Translations under genes and position numbers: made by a program
Assembly (NCBI GenBank): GCA_015060455.1
Contig: SUYM01000022.1
Location: 1-47,834 of the forward strand
DNA length: 47,834 bases
Direction of reading: 5' to 3'
Source of the DNA: Bacteroidales bacterium
GTDB taxonomy: Bacteria > Bacteroidota > Bacteroidia > Bacteroidales > UBA932
The notes under the pieces: model-generated
Databases searched by the model: none
What the model was told of the DNA's origin: nothing
Seen by the model: the letters and a program-made list of their open reading frames with translations, nothing else
In this document: one piece after another, positions 33,284-42,058 of the stretch
Position numbering within the stretch: the first letter of the stretch is position 1
Layout: the number at the start of each line of letters is the position of its first letter

Positions 33284-34342
33284 CTAATAGTTGTCAAGAT
33301 TACGTCTGTGCAGAATATCCATGTGGACGTAGTTGTTGCGACGAACTGGTTTGATTCCCTTAATTACAGATTCTGCAAATGCAGTTATCGCCTTATATGA
33401 CTGCTGGGAAATATGCCTGGTGACCAGATATTCGATATTTCCATTTTTAAGGCTTTCGAGGTTTCTTTGAAGGTCATCGAAACCGACCACGATCCTGTTT
33501 GGGTCCGGGTTAAGTTTCAAGTATTCGTCAATCAGCCAGATACGTGAGTTGGTCATTGCTATGTACTTTATACCTGGATGTTCAGCAAAGAAACTTTTTA
33601 AAGTTTCTATGTTTTTGACTGGGTCGTCTGGATGAATAAATACTGTGTGGATAATACATTCTGGGAAGTTTTCCTCAATGTAGTCTATGAATCCATGTCG
33701 GCGTGGAGCGTTAGGGTCGGCCTTGTTCTGCGAGTCTCGTATAAGACGGATCAATGCAATTTCGTCTACTTCGCATCTTGTTGTCAAGAGAAATGCTCCA
33801 AGTGTGCCACTCTTGTAGGGGTCGACTCCGTAGTACAGCATATAGTCCAGGTCGTCAACTTTGTTGTCAATAAAGGCATATGGAATATGCATGGCTGACA
33901 GGGTGTTGGCAAAGTCCGTTACTGCTTCCTTGAAGACAGCATTCATGATGACGCCAACAGGCTTGTTTTCGATGACCTTTTCGCAAGCATCAATGAATGA
34001 TGCTACATCTGTCTGATCGTATAGATGTATGTCAAGGTGGATTAATCCTACTTTGATTGATTCAGCACCTTCTATGAAGCCTTTGTTGATTTCCTCCCAA
34101 TAATCTCCCTTGTTGAACTTCGGAATAATGCAGGCAAATCGATATTCCTTTCTGTTTGCTAATGAAGATGCGTTAGGATTTGGGGTATATCCCAGTTCTG
34201 AAATGACCTTTCTGACTTTTTCTTTTGTCTTTTCAGACACGCGCCCGCGACCATATATCACTCTATCTACTGTTCCCCTTGAGACTCCAGCATGTCTTGC
34301 AACGTCAAAAATTGTAGGCGCTATATTGCTTATTTGCTTCAT
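33284..34342 (-). CDS. LacI-family transcriptional regulator
   Basis: 352 aa. N-terminal helix-turn-helix APTIFDVARHAGVSRGTVDRVI followed by the hinge region (ELGYTPNPNASSLA) and a periplasmic-binding-protein-like sensor domain. The sensor resembles the substrate-binding domain type 4 group: FACIIPKFNKGDYWEEINKG at the start and VVGFDDLQRNLESLKNGN, then VTRHISQQSYKAI near the end. Family members bind a sugar-like ligand and an operator palindrome. It diverges from the SusCD operon, whose promoter is followed by a 20-bp palindrome at 34434, the likely operator. A weak own promoter with TAATTTTG (34391-34384, minus strand) lacks a clear -33. Confidence 0.95.
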   Translation of the reverse strand: MKQISNIAPTIFDVARHAGVSRGTVDRVIYGRGRVSEKTKEKVRKVISELGYTPNPNASSLANRKEYRFACIIPKFNKGDYWEEINKGFIEGAESIKVGLIHLDIHLYDQTDVASFIDACEKVIENKPVGVIMNAVFKEAVTDFANTLSAMHIPYAFIDNKVDDLDYMLYYGVDPYKSGTLGAFLLTTRCEVDEIALIRLIRDSQNKADPNAPRRHGFIDYIEENFPECIIHTVFIHPDDPVKNIETLKSFFAEHPGIKYIAMTNSRIWLIDEYLKLNPDPNRIVVGFDDLQRNLESLKNGNIEYLVTRHISQQSYKAITAFAESVIKGIKPVRRNNYVHMDILHRRNLDNY

Positions 34343-34401
34343 TATTAGGTTTTTATCCGTCGTTCGATTTTGTTAATACTGAACAAAATTAAGAAAAAAT
34401 A

Positions 34402-34431
34402 TTGTCATTCATAAAATAATAATTACCTTTG
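34402..34431 (+). promoter_or_regulatory. Promoter of the SusCD operon
   Basis: TTG at 34402-34404, 19 bases, TACCTTTG at 34424-34431. Transcription should begin near 34438, inside the palindrome at 34434-34453, so a bound repressor would block it. Confidence 0.85.
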
Positions 34432-34433
34432 CA

Positions 34434-34453
34434 AAGTGCGTGCGCGTGCACTT
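34434..34453. promoter_or_regulatory. Putative LacI operator palindrome
   Basis: AAGTGCGTGCGCGTGCACTT has inverted arms AAGTGC/GCACTT around an eight-base GTGCGCGT centre. The size and the central CG are typical of LacI operators. It is placed over the expected transcription start, beside a divergent LacI gene. Confidence 0.65.
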
Positions 34454-34481
34454 AAAAGAAAATCATTATACTAGTATATCT

Positions 34482-35537
34482 ATGAAAAAGAAAATTACAA
34501 TTATCGGAGCAGGTATGATGGGGTCTGCTCTTGCATTCCCTGCCGCTGAAAACGGTCATGAGGTACACATAGTGGGTACATGTCTTGATGATGAGATCAT
34601 CGACGGTTATATCGCTACGGGCAAACATGAGAAGTTCTGCCGTCCTTTCCCTGAAAACGTACAGTATCACTATTTCAAGGATTGGAAAGAGGTCGTGAAG
34701 GGTTCGGACTTCGTTATCGGAGGTGTCTCTTCATTCGGCGTTGACTGGTTCCTTGATGAGATCCTGACGAACCTTGACCCGGATATGCCTGTGCTTTCAG
34801 TGACCAAAGGTCTTCGTGCGACAGAGGACGGTACTCTTCTTTCTTATCCGGGCTATTGGGAAAGCGAGCTTGCAAAGCGCGGAATCAACCGTACCATCTG
34901 TGCGGTGGGAGGTCCGTGCACATCGTATGAACTCGTTTTCATGGATCCTACTGAAGTCGGATTCTGCGGTAAAGACAGTGATGCTCTCCGCATGATGAAG
35001 GAGGCTATGGCTCGTCCTTATTATCATATATCTCTCACTAATGACGTGATAGGTCTTGAAAGCGCGGTTGCTCTGAAGAATGCTTATGCAATGGCGGTTA
35101 CTCTTGCAGTCGGACTCAATATCCGCTGGCATGGTGAGGATGAGCCTCAGCACTATAACTCACAGGCTGGTACATTCTCCCAGGCTGTTCGTGAGACACA
35201 CGCCCTTATGCAGATTCAGGGAGGTACATTTGAGTCAGAGTGCATTGGTCTCGGAGACCTTTATGTAACTATTTTCAGCGGACGTACACGCAGATGTGGA
35301 GTGCTCATGGGTAAGGGACTTGATTATGATCAGGTTACAGAGGCACTTGCTGGTATTACTCTCGAGAGCCTTGTCATCACCAGAGTGATGGGTCAGGCTA
35401 TCCGTCGCAAGGCAGAACTCGGAATGGTTGACCTCAGAAACTTCCCGCTCCTTATGCATATTGTGGATATCCTTGATAATGGTAAGGCTGACGCTGATAT
35501 GCCTTGGGAAGCATTTACATATGAGCATATCGGTTAA
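34482..35537 (+). CDS. NAD(P)-dependent glycerol-3-phosphate dehydrogenase homologue
   Basis: 351 aa. Rossmann start ITIIGAGMMGSALAFPAAEN, middle SVTKGLRATEDGTLLSYP and ICAVGGPCTSYEL (compare K-G and G-P-S/C in GpsA), catalytic-lysine segment ALKNAYAMAVTLAVGLN, and C-terminal ECIGLGDLYVTIFSGRTRRCG. This is the GpsA fold and motif order, which interconverts dihydroxyacetone phosphate and glycerol 3-phosphate. As first gene of a LacI-controlled uptake locus it is more likely a catabolic paralogue than the housekeeping gpsA, and the true substrate may be another polyol phosphate. ATG 34482 chosen; a GTG at 34440 would place 14 odd residues (MRVHLKENHYTSIS) in front and overlaps the operator. Confidence 0.85.
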   Translation: MKKKITIIGAGMMGSALAFPAAENGHEVHIVGTCLDDEIIDGYIATGKHEKFCRPFPENVQYHYFKDWKEVVKGSDFVIGGVSSFGVDWFLDEILTNLDPDMPVLSVTKGLRATEDGTLLSYPGYWESELAKRGINRTICAVGGPCTSYELVFMDPTEVGFCGKDSDALRMMKEAMARPYYHISLTNDVIGLESAVALKNAYAMAVTLAVGLNIRWHGEDEPQHYNSQAGTFSQAVRETHALMQIQGGTFESECIGLGDLYVTIFSGRTRRCGVLMGKGLDYDQVTEALAGITLESLVITRVMGQAIRRKAELGMVDLRNFPLLMHIVDILDNGKADADMPWEAFTYEHIG

Positions 35538-35565
35538 TTCCCCATTGAATGTTTCTAGAATAACT

Positions 35566-36996
35566 ATGAAAAGGATATTGATGCTTATTTTCCTGTTTGC
35601 AAGCGTATTTGCACTGCAGGCAAAGGTGGAACTACCTCCGATTTTTGCTGATAATATGGTTCTGCAGCAACAGACGGATGCAGCTATTTGGGGATATGCA
35701 AAACCAAATGCCAAGGTGACTGTTACAACAACTTGGTCGAAAGTGAAGACAACGGCCGATGCAGATGCCGAAGGAAAATGGTTCGCACGAGTGGCGACAC
35801 CGGTTGCCGGCGGGCCCTATGAAATCACATTCAGCGATGGTGAGAAGACTACATTGAAGAATGTCCTTATCGGTGAGGTGTGGATATGTTCAGGCCAGTC
35901 CAATATGGAAATGCCGATGAAGGGTTTCAGCGGGCAGCCGGTTGACGGAGCTACTGACCTTATATTGGGCGCAAAGACCACGACTTTGATCCGTTCATGC
36001 AATCTTGAGCGTGTCAAATCCTTTGAAATCCAGGAGGAATGTCCTGCTACCTGGTATGAGCATACTCCTGAAGGGGTTGCAGAGGCGAGCGCAACTGCAT
36101 ATTTCTTTGCAAAGAGGCTTTACGAGACTCTTGATGTTCCAATCGGCATTATCAACGTATCCTGGGGCGGAACTCCGATTCAGGCTTGGATGAACCCGGA
36201 GCTTCTGAAGAAAGAGTTTGTTGATGAGATAAAGCTCAACCATCTTGATACAAAGGAGTGGCCGCAGAAACATGGTTATAAGCTACCAGGGGTATTGTAT
36301 AATGGTATGCTTCACAGTCTGGCTCCGTTCACCGCCAAAGGTTTTATATGGTATCAGGGCTGCGACAACCGTATGAAATATGAGCAGTACAAGAGACTCC
36401 AGCCGGCGTTTGTCCGGATGCTGCGTCAGGAGTGGGGCAACGATAAAATGCCGTTCTATTTTACTCAGATCGCTCCTTATAAGTATGAGGATCCGGGTAA
36501 GCCGGAAGGAGGCTATATGATGTGGGCACAGGCTCAGACTCTGGAACTTATTCCTTATAGCGGCATGGCTTGTACTCATGATGCAGGTGAACTGGCATGT
36601 ATCCACCCGGCGAACAAGAAAGTCGTGGGTGACCGTCTTGCATTCAATGCCTTGGCAAATGATTACGGATATGATATGTTCGATGGAAAGACTCCTGTAC
36701 CTGTGAAATTCGAATTCAAGGACGGAGAGGCAATCGTTACATTTGATGTGGGCCAGAAGGGGCTCGGACCTATCAGTACGGATCTGGACGGCTTTGAACT
36801 TGCCGGTGAGGATAGGGTGTTCTATCCGGCGAAAGGACGTTCGCTCAGCAGCAACCGCAATCAGATCAAGGTATATCAGTGCCCTCAGGTACCGAATCCT
36901 GTTGCCGTACGTTATGGTATGAAAAACTGGTCAGAAGCGACCCTCTTCAACTGTTTCGGCATTCCGGCAACACCTTTCCGCTCAGACAATTGGTAG
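35566..36996 (+). CDS. Sialate O-acetylesterase-like SGNH hydrolase
   Basis: 476 aa with signal peptide MKRILMLIFLFASVFALQAK. The N-terminal Ig-like region starts LPPIFADNMVLQQQTDAAIW, typical for bacterial sialate/9-O-acetylesterase-like enzymes. VWICSGQSNMEMPM gives the SGNH nucleophile serine block, NVSWGGTPIQAWM and FIWYQGCDN follow, and ACIHPANKKVVGDRLA holds the D-x-x-H type His. It would remove acetyl groups from a sugar in the periplasm or at the surface. Several members act on plant or host glycans other than sialic acid. An upstream in-frame start at 35428 lies inside the previous gene and is rejected. Confidence 0.92.
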   Translation: MKRILMLIFLFASVFALQAKVELPPIFADNMVLQQQTDAAIWGYAKPNAKVTVTTTWSKVKTTADADAEGKWFARVATPVAGGPYEITFSDGEKTTLKNVLIGEVWICSGQSNMEMPMKGFSGQPVDGATDLILGAKTTTLIRSCNLERVKSFEIQEECPATWYEHTPEGVAEASATAYFFAKRLYETLDVPIGIINVSWGGTPIQAWMNPELLKKEFVDEIKLNHLDTKEWPQKHGYKLPGVLYNGMLHSLAPFTAKGFIWYQGCDNRMKYEQYKRLQPAFVRMLRQEWGNDKMPFYFTQIAPYKYEDPGKPEGGYMMWAQAQTLELIPYSGMACTHDAGELACIHPANKKVVGDRLAFNALANDYGYDMFDGKTPVPVKFEFKDGEAIVTFDVGQKGLGPISTDLDGFELAGEDRVFYPAKGRSLSSNRNQIKVYQCPQVPNPVAVRYGMKNWSEATLFNCFGIPATPFRSDNW

Positions 36997-37014
36997 TATG
37001 ATAATAGCCATAAT

Positions 37015-40000
37015 ATGAAACTTAACAAACATACACTAACCGTAGTTGCCATACTTCTCTGTGTTGTGACGTTCGCTGGGAACGGATACTTTATGGAAAG
37101 TATCGGCAACGTACAGCCTTCAACTCTGACATTGACTGTCCTTGACGCAAACGGACAGCCAGTTATCGGAGCTGCCGTAATGAAGGCTGATGGATCTGGA
37201 GAAATTACAGATCTTGATGGAGTATGCACCATCTCATTGTCAGGCTCCGATGAGACTCTTACAGTGGTCTGCATGGGTTATCAGACAAAAACCTTGACAG
37301 TGGGGGGGGCAGGTAATCCTTCTACAATGACAATCTATCTGGAAGAAGATAGCCAGCTTCTTTCAGAGTCCGTGGTAGTCGGCTATGGTGTCCAGAAGAA
37401 GGTCAACCTTACCGGTGCTGTGGCTGCTGTGGATCAGGAACAGCTTCAGAACAGACCGGTTGCCAGCGTAGGACAAGCCCTGCAGGGTGTGGTTCCAAAC
37501 CTTAACATCACCAATACTTCCGGCCGTCCCGGTGCATCCTCAAACTTCAATATCCGTGGTAATACCTCTCCTAACGGAGGTAATCCGCTTATTCTTGTAG
37601 ATGGAGTCGAGACTGATCTTAGTAGGATCAATTCAAATGACATTGCGTCGATATCCGTGCTGAAGGACGCCTCGTCTGCTGCCATCTATGGTGCGCGTGG
37701 TGCATTCGGAGTAATCCTTGTCACTACCAAGGGTGGCGATTTTGACAAGGCTCCTACCGTGACTGCTGATGCACGCTTCTCATTCTCTGCACCAACTACT
37801 TCGACAGATTATGAGACTCGAGGCTACTATCACGCGAAGATTGCCGACCTGTTCATGGAAACCTATTCAGGTGTTCCATATACCAATTATACAAGTTATG
37901 ACTATCAGCGCTTGTGGGAGCGTAGAAATGACGTCACAGAGCACCCTGACAGACCATGGGTGCTGACCGAGATGCGTAACGGACGCCTGGAATACCTTTA
38001 TCTGGCCAATTTTGACTGGTATAATTACCTTTATGACGACACCAGACCTACTCAGGATTATAATGTGTCTGTAAGAGGCGGTTCGAAGAACGTATCTTAT
38101 ATGGTCAGCGGACGCTACTATCATCAGGACGGTATCTTCCGTATCGGACCGGATGATTATGATTCGTTCAACACCCGTGCTAAGGTGGATGTGAAGATAT
38201 GTCCTTGGCTTAAGCTGTCAAGCAATACCAGATTCTTCCATAGCAAGTATCATTATGCGGGTAACGAATATCGTCGTCCTACCCTCCATGCGCTTGCCAG
38301 CTTTGTTCCGGTCAATCCGGACGGTACTTTTGTCTCTCATACAACCTTGACCCAGAGTGCTGCACACTATATTATGGACGGTTATAGCGCAATGCTCCAT
38401 AAAGGTGTACAATATGGCGATCAGAAGATCACGGAACTCACGACATCCTGGATACTGACGGCCGATATTACTGACAAACTGAAGTTCAATGTTGACTTTT
38501 CTTATAAGTTCGGTTATTTTCGTTCGCCATATAGGGATGCGACAGTCCAGTATTCTCAGTATCCCGGAGAGATTGCGACGGAGTCAACCTTGTATATCGA
38601 CAGAATATCAGATACCGTCAACGAACATAATGACTATATCGCCAATGCTTATCTGTCCTATGCTGATACATGGAAAGAAGATCATGACTTCACAGGAACG
38701 GTAGGAGTCAACTATGAGGCACGTAAGTACAATGATATGTCAGTCCGTCGTCAGGATCTGCTTACAGAGGAACTGAATGACTTCAATCTTGCAGTCGGAA
38801 ATGTTGACAATCTGACAGGAGGTATAAAGGAGTATGCACTTGCAGGCCTGTTCTATCGTTTTACATACGCATGGAAGTCACGTTATCTTCTTGAGACCAA
38901 CGGACGTCTGGACGGATCTTCCCGTTTTCCTAAGGGAAATCAATGGGGATTCTTCCCATCTGTTTCTGCTGCATGGCGTCTGAGTGAAGAACCTTGGATG
39001 GCCAATGTGAAGAACGTCATGAATAATGCGAAGCTCAGGGTTTCATACGGATCACTTGGTAACCAGAACATCGGATATTATGATTATTATCAGACAGTCG
39101 ATACCAATGGACTCCTTTCATATACCTTCGACGGAAGCCAGAAGAGTCAGTATGCCTTTGTCAGTGACCCTGTCTCGACCGGAACATGGGAGACTGTGAC
39201 AACATTTGACGTCGGAGCTGATCTGGGATTCTTCAAGGACAAGCTTACATTCTCGGCTGACTTCTATATAAGGAATACAAAAGGCATCCTTGCAGTAGGA
39301 AAGCAACTCCCTTCTATTTATGGCGCGGGAGAGCCTAAGGTCAATGCAAACGATATGCGTACGACAGGCTGGGAGATACAGTTCGAGTGGCGTGACGGCT
39401 TTGAAATCGGTTCCGAGAGGCTCGATTATAGCATCGGAGGTTCGCTGGCTGACTATACCGCAGTATATACAAAGGCTGATAACCCTGACGGCATCATCGG
39501 ATCTCCGTATGTGGGCATGAGACTTGGAGAAATCTGGGGCTACCGTTCCGGAGGACTCTTTGCCAGCGATGAAGAGGCCGCACAGTACATAAAGGAAATC
39601 GACTGCAGCAAGATATATACTGAGTACATGAGCTGTACTTCAGAGTATGGAAAGGGTGTCCGGGCAGGAGACCTCAAGATTCTCGATATTGACGGCGACG
39701 GAGTACTCGCGTGGGGAAACAATACCATTAATAACCACGGAGATGCTGAAATCATCGGAAACAGCCAGCCGCGTTTCTCATACGGCTTCAACGCGGGATT
39801 CAATATCCATGGCTTCGACTTCTCTATCTTCTTCCAGGGTATCGGACATATGGACTGGTATCCGGGAGAGGACAACCAGAGATTCTGGGGAGCATATTCC
39901 CGTCCGTATTCGACATTCATAGGCCGTGACTTCATGGCGGATGTGTGGAGTGAAACCAATCCGGATGCATATTTCCCTCGTCCTCGAGGCTATACGGCTA

Positions 40001-40275
40001 ACTGGGGAATGCTCAGAGGAAAGAATGACAGGTACTTGCAGAACCTTGCCTATCTGCGTCTTAAGAATCTTTCCATCGGTTATACATTCCCTGAGAAATG
40101 GATGTCAAAGGCAAAGATATCCAAGCTGAGAGTCTATTTCAGCGGCGAAAACCTGTGGTATTGGAGTGCTTTGCATTCGAAGTATCTGGACCCGGAGATG
40201 GCTATCTCAAATGTGCAGTCCACTACATATTCGTTCTGCAAGACATTCGCTTTTGGTCTCACCGTGGAATTCTAA
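37015..40275 (+). CDS. SusC/RagA-type TonB-dependent outer-membrane transporter
   Basis: 1086 aa. A hydrophobic N terminus is followed by a carboxypeptidase-regulatory-like domain (TLTVLDANGQPVIGAAVMKA). Then come the SusC signature before the plug (ESVVVGYGVQKKVNLTGAVA), a plug with RPVASVGQALQGVVPNLNI and YGARGAFGVILVTTKGG, and a 22-strand-type barrel ending KTFAFGLTVEF with terminal Phe. It imports oligomeric ligand with TonB energy and is capped by the SusD partner encoded next. There is no STN anti-sigma contact domain, in keeping with control by LacI instead. The signal peptide is less clear than usual (VTFAG-NGYF). Confidence 0.97.
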   Translation: MKLNKHTLTVVAILLCVVTFAGNGYFMESIGNVQPSTLTLTVLDANGQPVIGAAVMKADGSGEITDLDGVCTISLSGSDETLTVVCMGYQTKTLTVGGAGNPSTMTIYLEEDSQLLSESVVVGYGVQKKVNLTGAVAAVDQEQLQNRPVASVGQALQGVVPNLNITNTSGRPGASSNFNIRGNTSPNGGNPLILVDGVETDLSRINSNDIASISVLKDASSAAIYGARGAFGVILVTTKGGDFDKAPTVTADARFSFSAPTTSTDYETRGYYHAKIADLFMETYSGVPYTNYTSYDYQRLWERRNDVTEHPDRPWVLTEMRNGRLEYLYLANFDWYNYLYDDTRPTQDYNVSVRGGSKNVSYMVSGRYYHQDGIFRIGPDDYDSFNTRAKVDVKICPWLKLSSNTRFFHSKYHYAGNEYRRPTLHALASFVPVNPDGTFVSHTTLTQSAAHYIMDGYSAMLHKGVQYGDQKITELTTSWILTADITDKLKFNVDFSYKFGYFRSPYRDATVQYSQYPGEIATESTLYIDRISDTVNEHNDYIANAYLSYADTWKEDHDFTGTVGVNYEARKYNDMSVRRQDLLTEELNDFNLAVGNVDNLTGGIKEYALAGLFYRFTYAWKSRYLLETNGRLDGSSRFPKGNQWGFFPSVSAAWRLSEEPWMANVKNVMNNAKLRVSYGSLGNQNIGYYDYYQTVDTNGLLSYTFDGSQKSQYAFVSDPVSTGTWETVTTFDVGADLGFFKDKLTFSADFYIRNTKGILAVGKQLPSIYGAGEPKVNANDMRTTGWEIQFEWRDGFEIGSERLDYSIGGSLADYTAVYTKADNPDGIIGSPYVGMRLGEIWGYRSGGLFASDEEAAQYIKEIDCSKIYTEYMSCTSEYGKGVRAGDLKILDIDGDGVLAWGNNTINNHGDAEIIGNSQPRFSYGFNAGFNIHGFDFSIFFQGIGHMDWYPGEDNQRFWGAYSRPYSTFIGRDFMADVWSETNPDAYFPRPRGYTANWGMLRGKNDRYLQNLAYLRLKNLSIGYTFPEKWMSKAKISKLRVYFSGENLWYWSALHSKYLDPEMAISNVQSTTYSFCKTFAFGLTVEF

Positions 40276-40289
40276 GGAGGAAATGACAA
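40274..40289 (+). promoter_or_regulatory. Strong Shine-Dalgarno before susD-like gene
   Basis: AAGGAGGAAATGACAA precedes the ATG at 40290. The AA is the end of the SusC stop codon (TAAGGAGG). Such a full SD is rare in Bacteroidetes and may set the high SusD:SusC ratio. Confidence 0.7.
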
Positions 40290-42047
40290 ATGAAAAATTA
40301 TTTTGACATAAAATTCAGCCATATCGCACTTGCAGTCATCTTGCTTACTCTGACTGCCTGCGAAGATTTCCTGGTAAGAAAACCCAAGGATCAGCTCAGC
40401 CCCGACACTTATTTCAGGACGGAGGTGGAGTGCCAGCTGTTTACCAACAATTTTTATACGATACTGCCGGCTGCGAGCGACTTCTATCATGAGGATGATG
40501 ACTATGTAATTCCTAAGTCACTGTCAGACAAGGTGAAGGGAACCAGAGTCGTTCCGGCTACTGCCGGCACATGGAACTGGAACATGCTCAGGCAGATAAA
40601 CTTCTTTCTGTCCCGTTCCCATCAATGTGAAGATATTGAAGTTCGGCAAAAGTACGAAGCATTGGCGAGGTTCTTCCGCGCATATTTCTATTTCGAGAAA
40701 GTTAAGAGATATGGGGATGTTGCCTGGGTTGACGAGCCGATTGATGCCAATGACAAGTCCCTGTATCGTGCCCGTGATCCACGTGAAATGGTAATGGAGC
40801 ATGTCTTGGATGATATAGATTTTGCGATAGCACACCTGCCTTCGGGAAAGGATGTCTACCGTGCTACAAAATGGACAGCTCTGGCATTGAAGTCGAGAAT
40901 CTTCCTTTTTGAAGGTACATTCCGCAAGTATCATGGACTTCAGGGATGGGAGGCTTGTCTTCAAGAGGCAGCAGATGCGGCATCAAAGTTCATCAAAGAA
41001 TCAGGATACACTATATACAAGCAAGGCACGACTCCTTATCAGAGTCTGTTTACATTGGAAGAATCAGATAGGAGTGAAGTGATTCTTACCCGAGCATACA
41101 AGCAGTCTATTTCCCTTGTGCATGCTGCCAACGAGGCGTTTACCTCGACATCCTCCACACATGCCGGTCTGGCCAAGGATGTCGTCAATATGTACCTGAT
41201 GGCTGATGGCAGTCGTTTCACTGATAAACCTCGATACAGTGCGTTGGATTTCTATGAAGAGACTCAGGGTCGTGATCCGCGTCTGGCTCAGACCATCCGC
41301 ACTCCGGGCTATGTGAGAATCGGGGAAACAGATCTCCTCGCACCGAATATGGCGGCTGTCACCACTGGTTACCAGCCTATAAAGTATGTATGCGAGAAGA
41401 AATACGATTCCTATAATTCTTCGGAAAACGATATGCCGATATTCCGTGCTGCAGAAGTCTATCTGAACTATGCGGAAGCGAAGGCGGAACTGGAGCAGCT
41501 CACACAGGCAGATCTTGATATGTCTGTGAATAAGGTCAGGGCGAGAGTCTCTATGCCTCCGATTGAAGCTAATGTCGAGCCTGATCCTTACCTTCTTGAT
41601 GAAGTGACCGGATATCCTAATGTGACTAAAGGTAAATATCAGGGAGTGATTCTTGAAATCCGTCGCGAAAGGACAGTCGAACTGATGCTCGAAGGCTTCA
41701 GATACTGGGACCTGATGAGATGGAAGGAAGGAAAGAGGTTTGAAAGACGTTTCTATGGAATGCGTCTGGATGGAGCCGGTGAGTATGACCTTGATAGAAA
41801 CGGAGTCGTGGATTTCGTGGTGTATGAGCGGGATGCTCCTCCGGCAGTTGATGGTGTGGTCTATAAGTCGTTGGAAGAACTTAATCTTTCTGAAGAAGGA
41901 TATATCGTTCTGCATGCGGATATCGAAAGGAAATTCGACGAATCCAAAGACTACCTCTATCCTATCCCTACCGAGGATATTGTTCTGACTCAAGGTGTCG
42001 TCAAGCAGAACCCCGGATGGGATGATATGGATGGACTCGATTTCTAA
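40290..42047 (+). CDS. SusD/RagB-type nutrient-binding lipoprotein
   Basis: 585 aa. Lipobox cysteine C24 (VILLTLTAC) followed by EDFLVRKPKDQLSPDTYF, the standard SusD opening. TPR-like helices include EALARFFRAYFYFEKVKRYG and the C-terminal SusD region has RRERTVELMLEGFRYWDLMRWKEG. The protein ends YPIPTEDIVLTQGVVKQNPGW, as most of the family do. It sits on the cell surface, binds the substrate and closes over SusC. Confidence 0.97.
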   Translation: MKNYFDIKFSHIALAVILLTLTACEDFLVRKPKDQLSPDTYFRTEVECQLFTNNFYTILPAASDFYHEDDDYVIPKSLSDKVKGTRVVPATAGTWNWNMLRQINFFLSRSHQCEDIEVRQKYEALARFFRAYFYFEKVKRYGDVAWVDEPIDANDKSLYRARDPREMVMEHVLDDIDFAIAHLPSGKDVYRATKWTALALKSRIFLFEGTFRKYHGLQGWEACLQEAADAASKFIKESGYTIYKQGTTPYQSLFTLEESDRSEVILTRAYKQSISLVHAANEAFTSTSSTHAGLAKDVVNMYLMADGSRFTDKPRYSALDFYEETQGRDPRLAQTIRTPGYVRIGETDLLAPNMAAVTTGYQPIKYVCEKKYDSYNSSENDMPIFRAAEVYLNYAEAKAELEQLTQADLDMSVNKVRARVSMPPIEANVEPDPYLLDEVTGYPNVTKGKYQGVILEIRRERTVELMLEGFRYWDLMRWKEGKRFERRFYGMRLDGAGEYDLDRNGVVDFVVYERDAPPAVDGVVYKSLEELNLSEEGYIVLHADIERKFDESKDYLYPIPTEDIVLTQGVVKQNPGWDDMDGLDF

Positions 42048-42058
42048 CATAGATTGAT

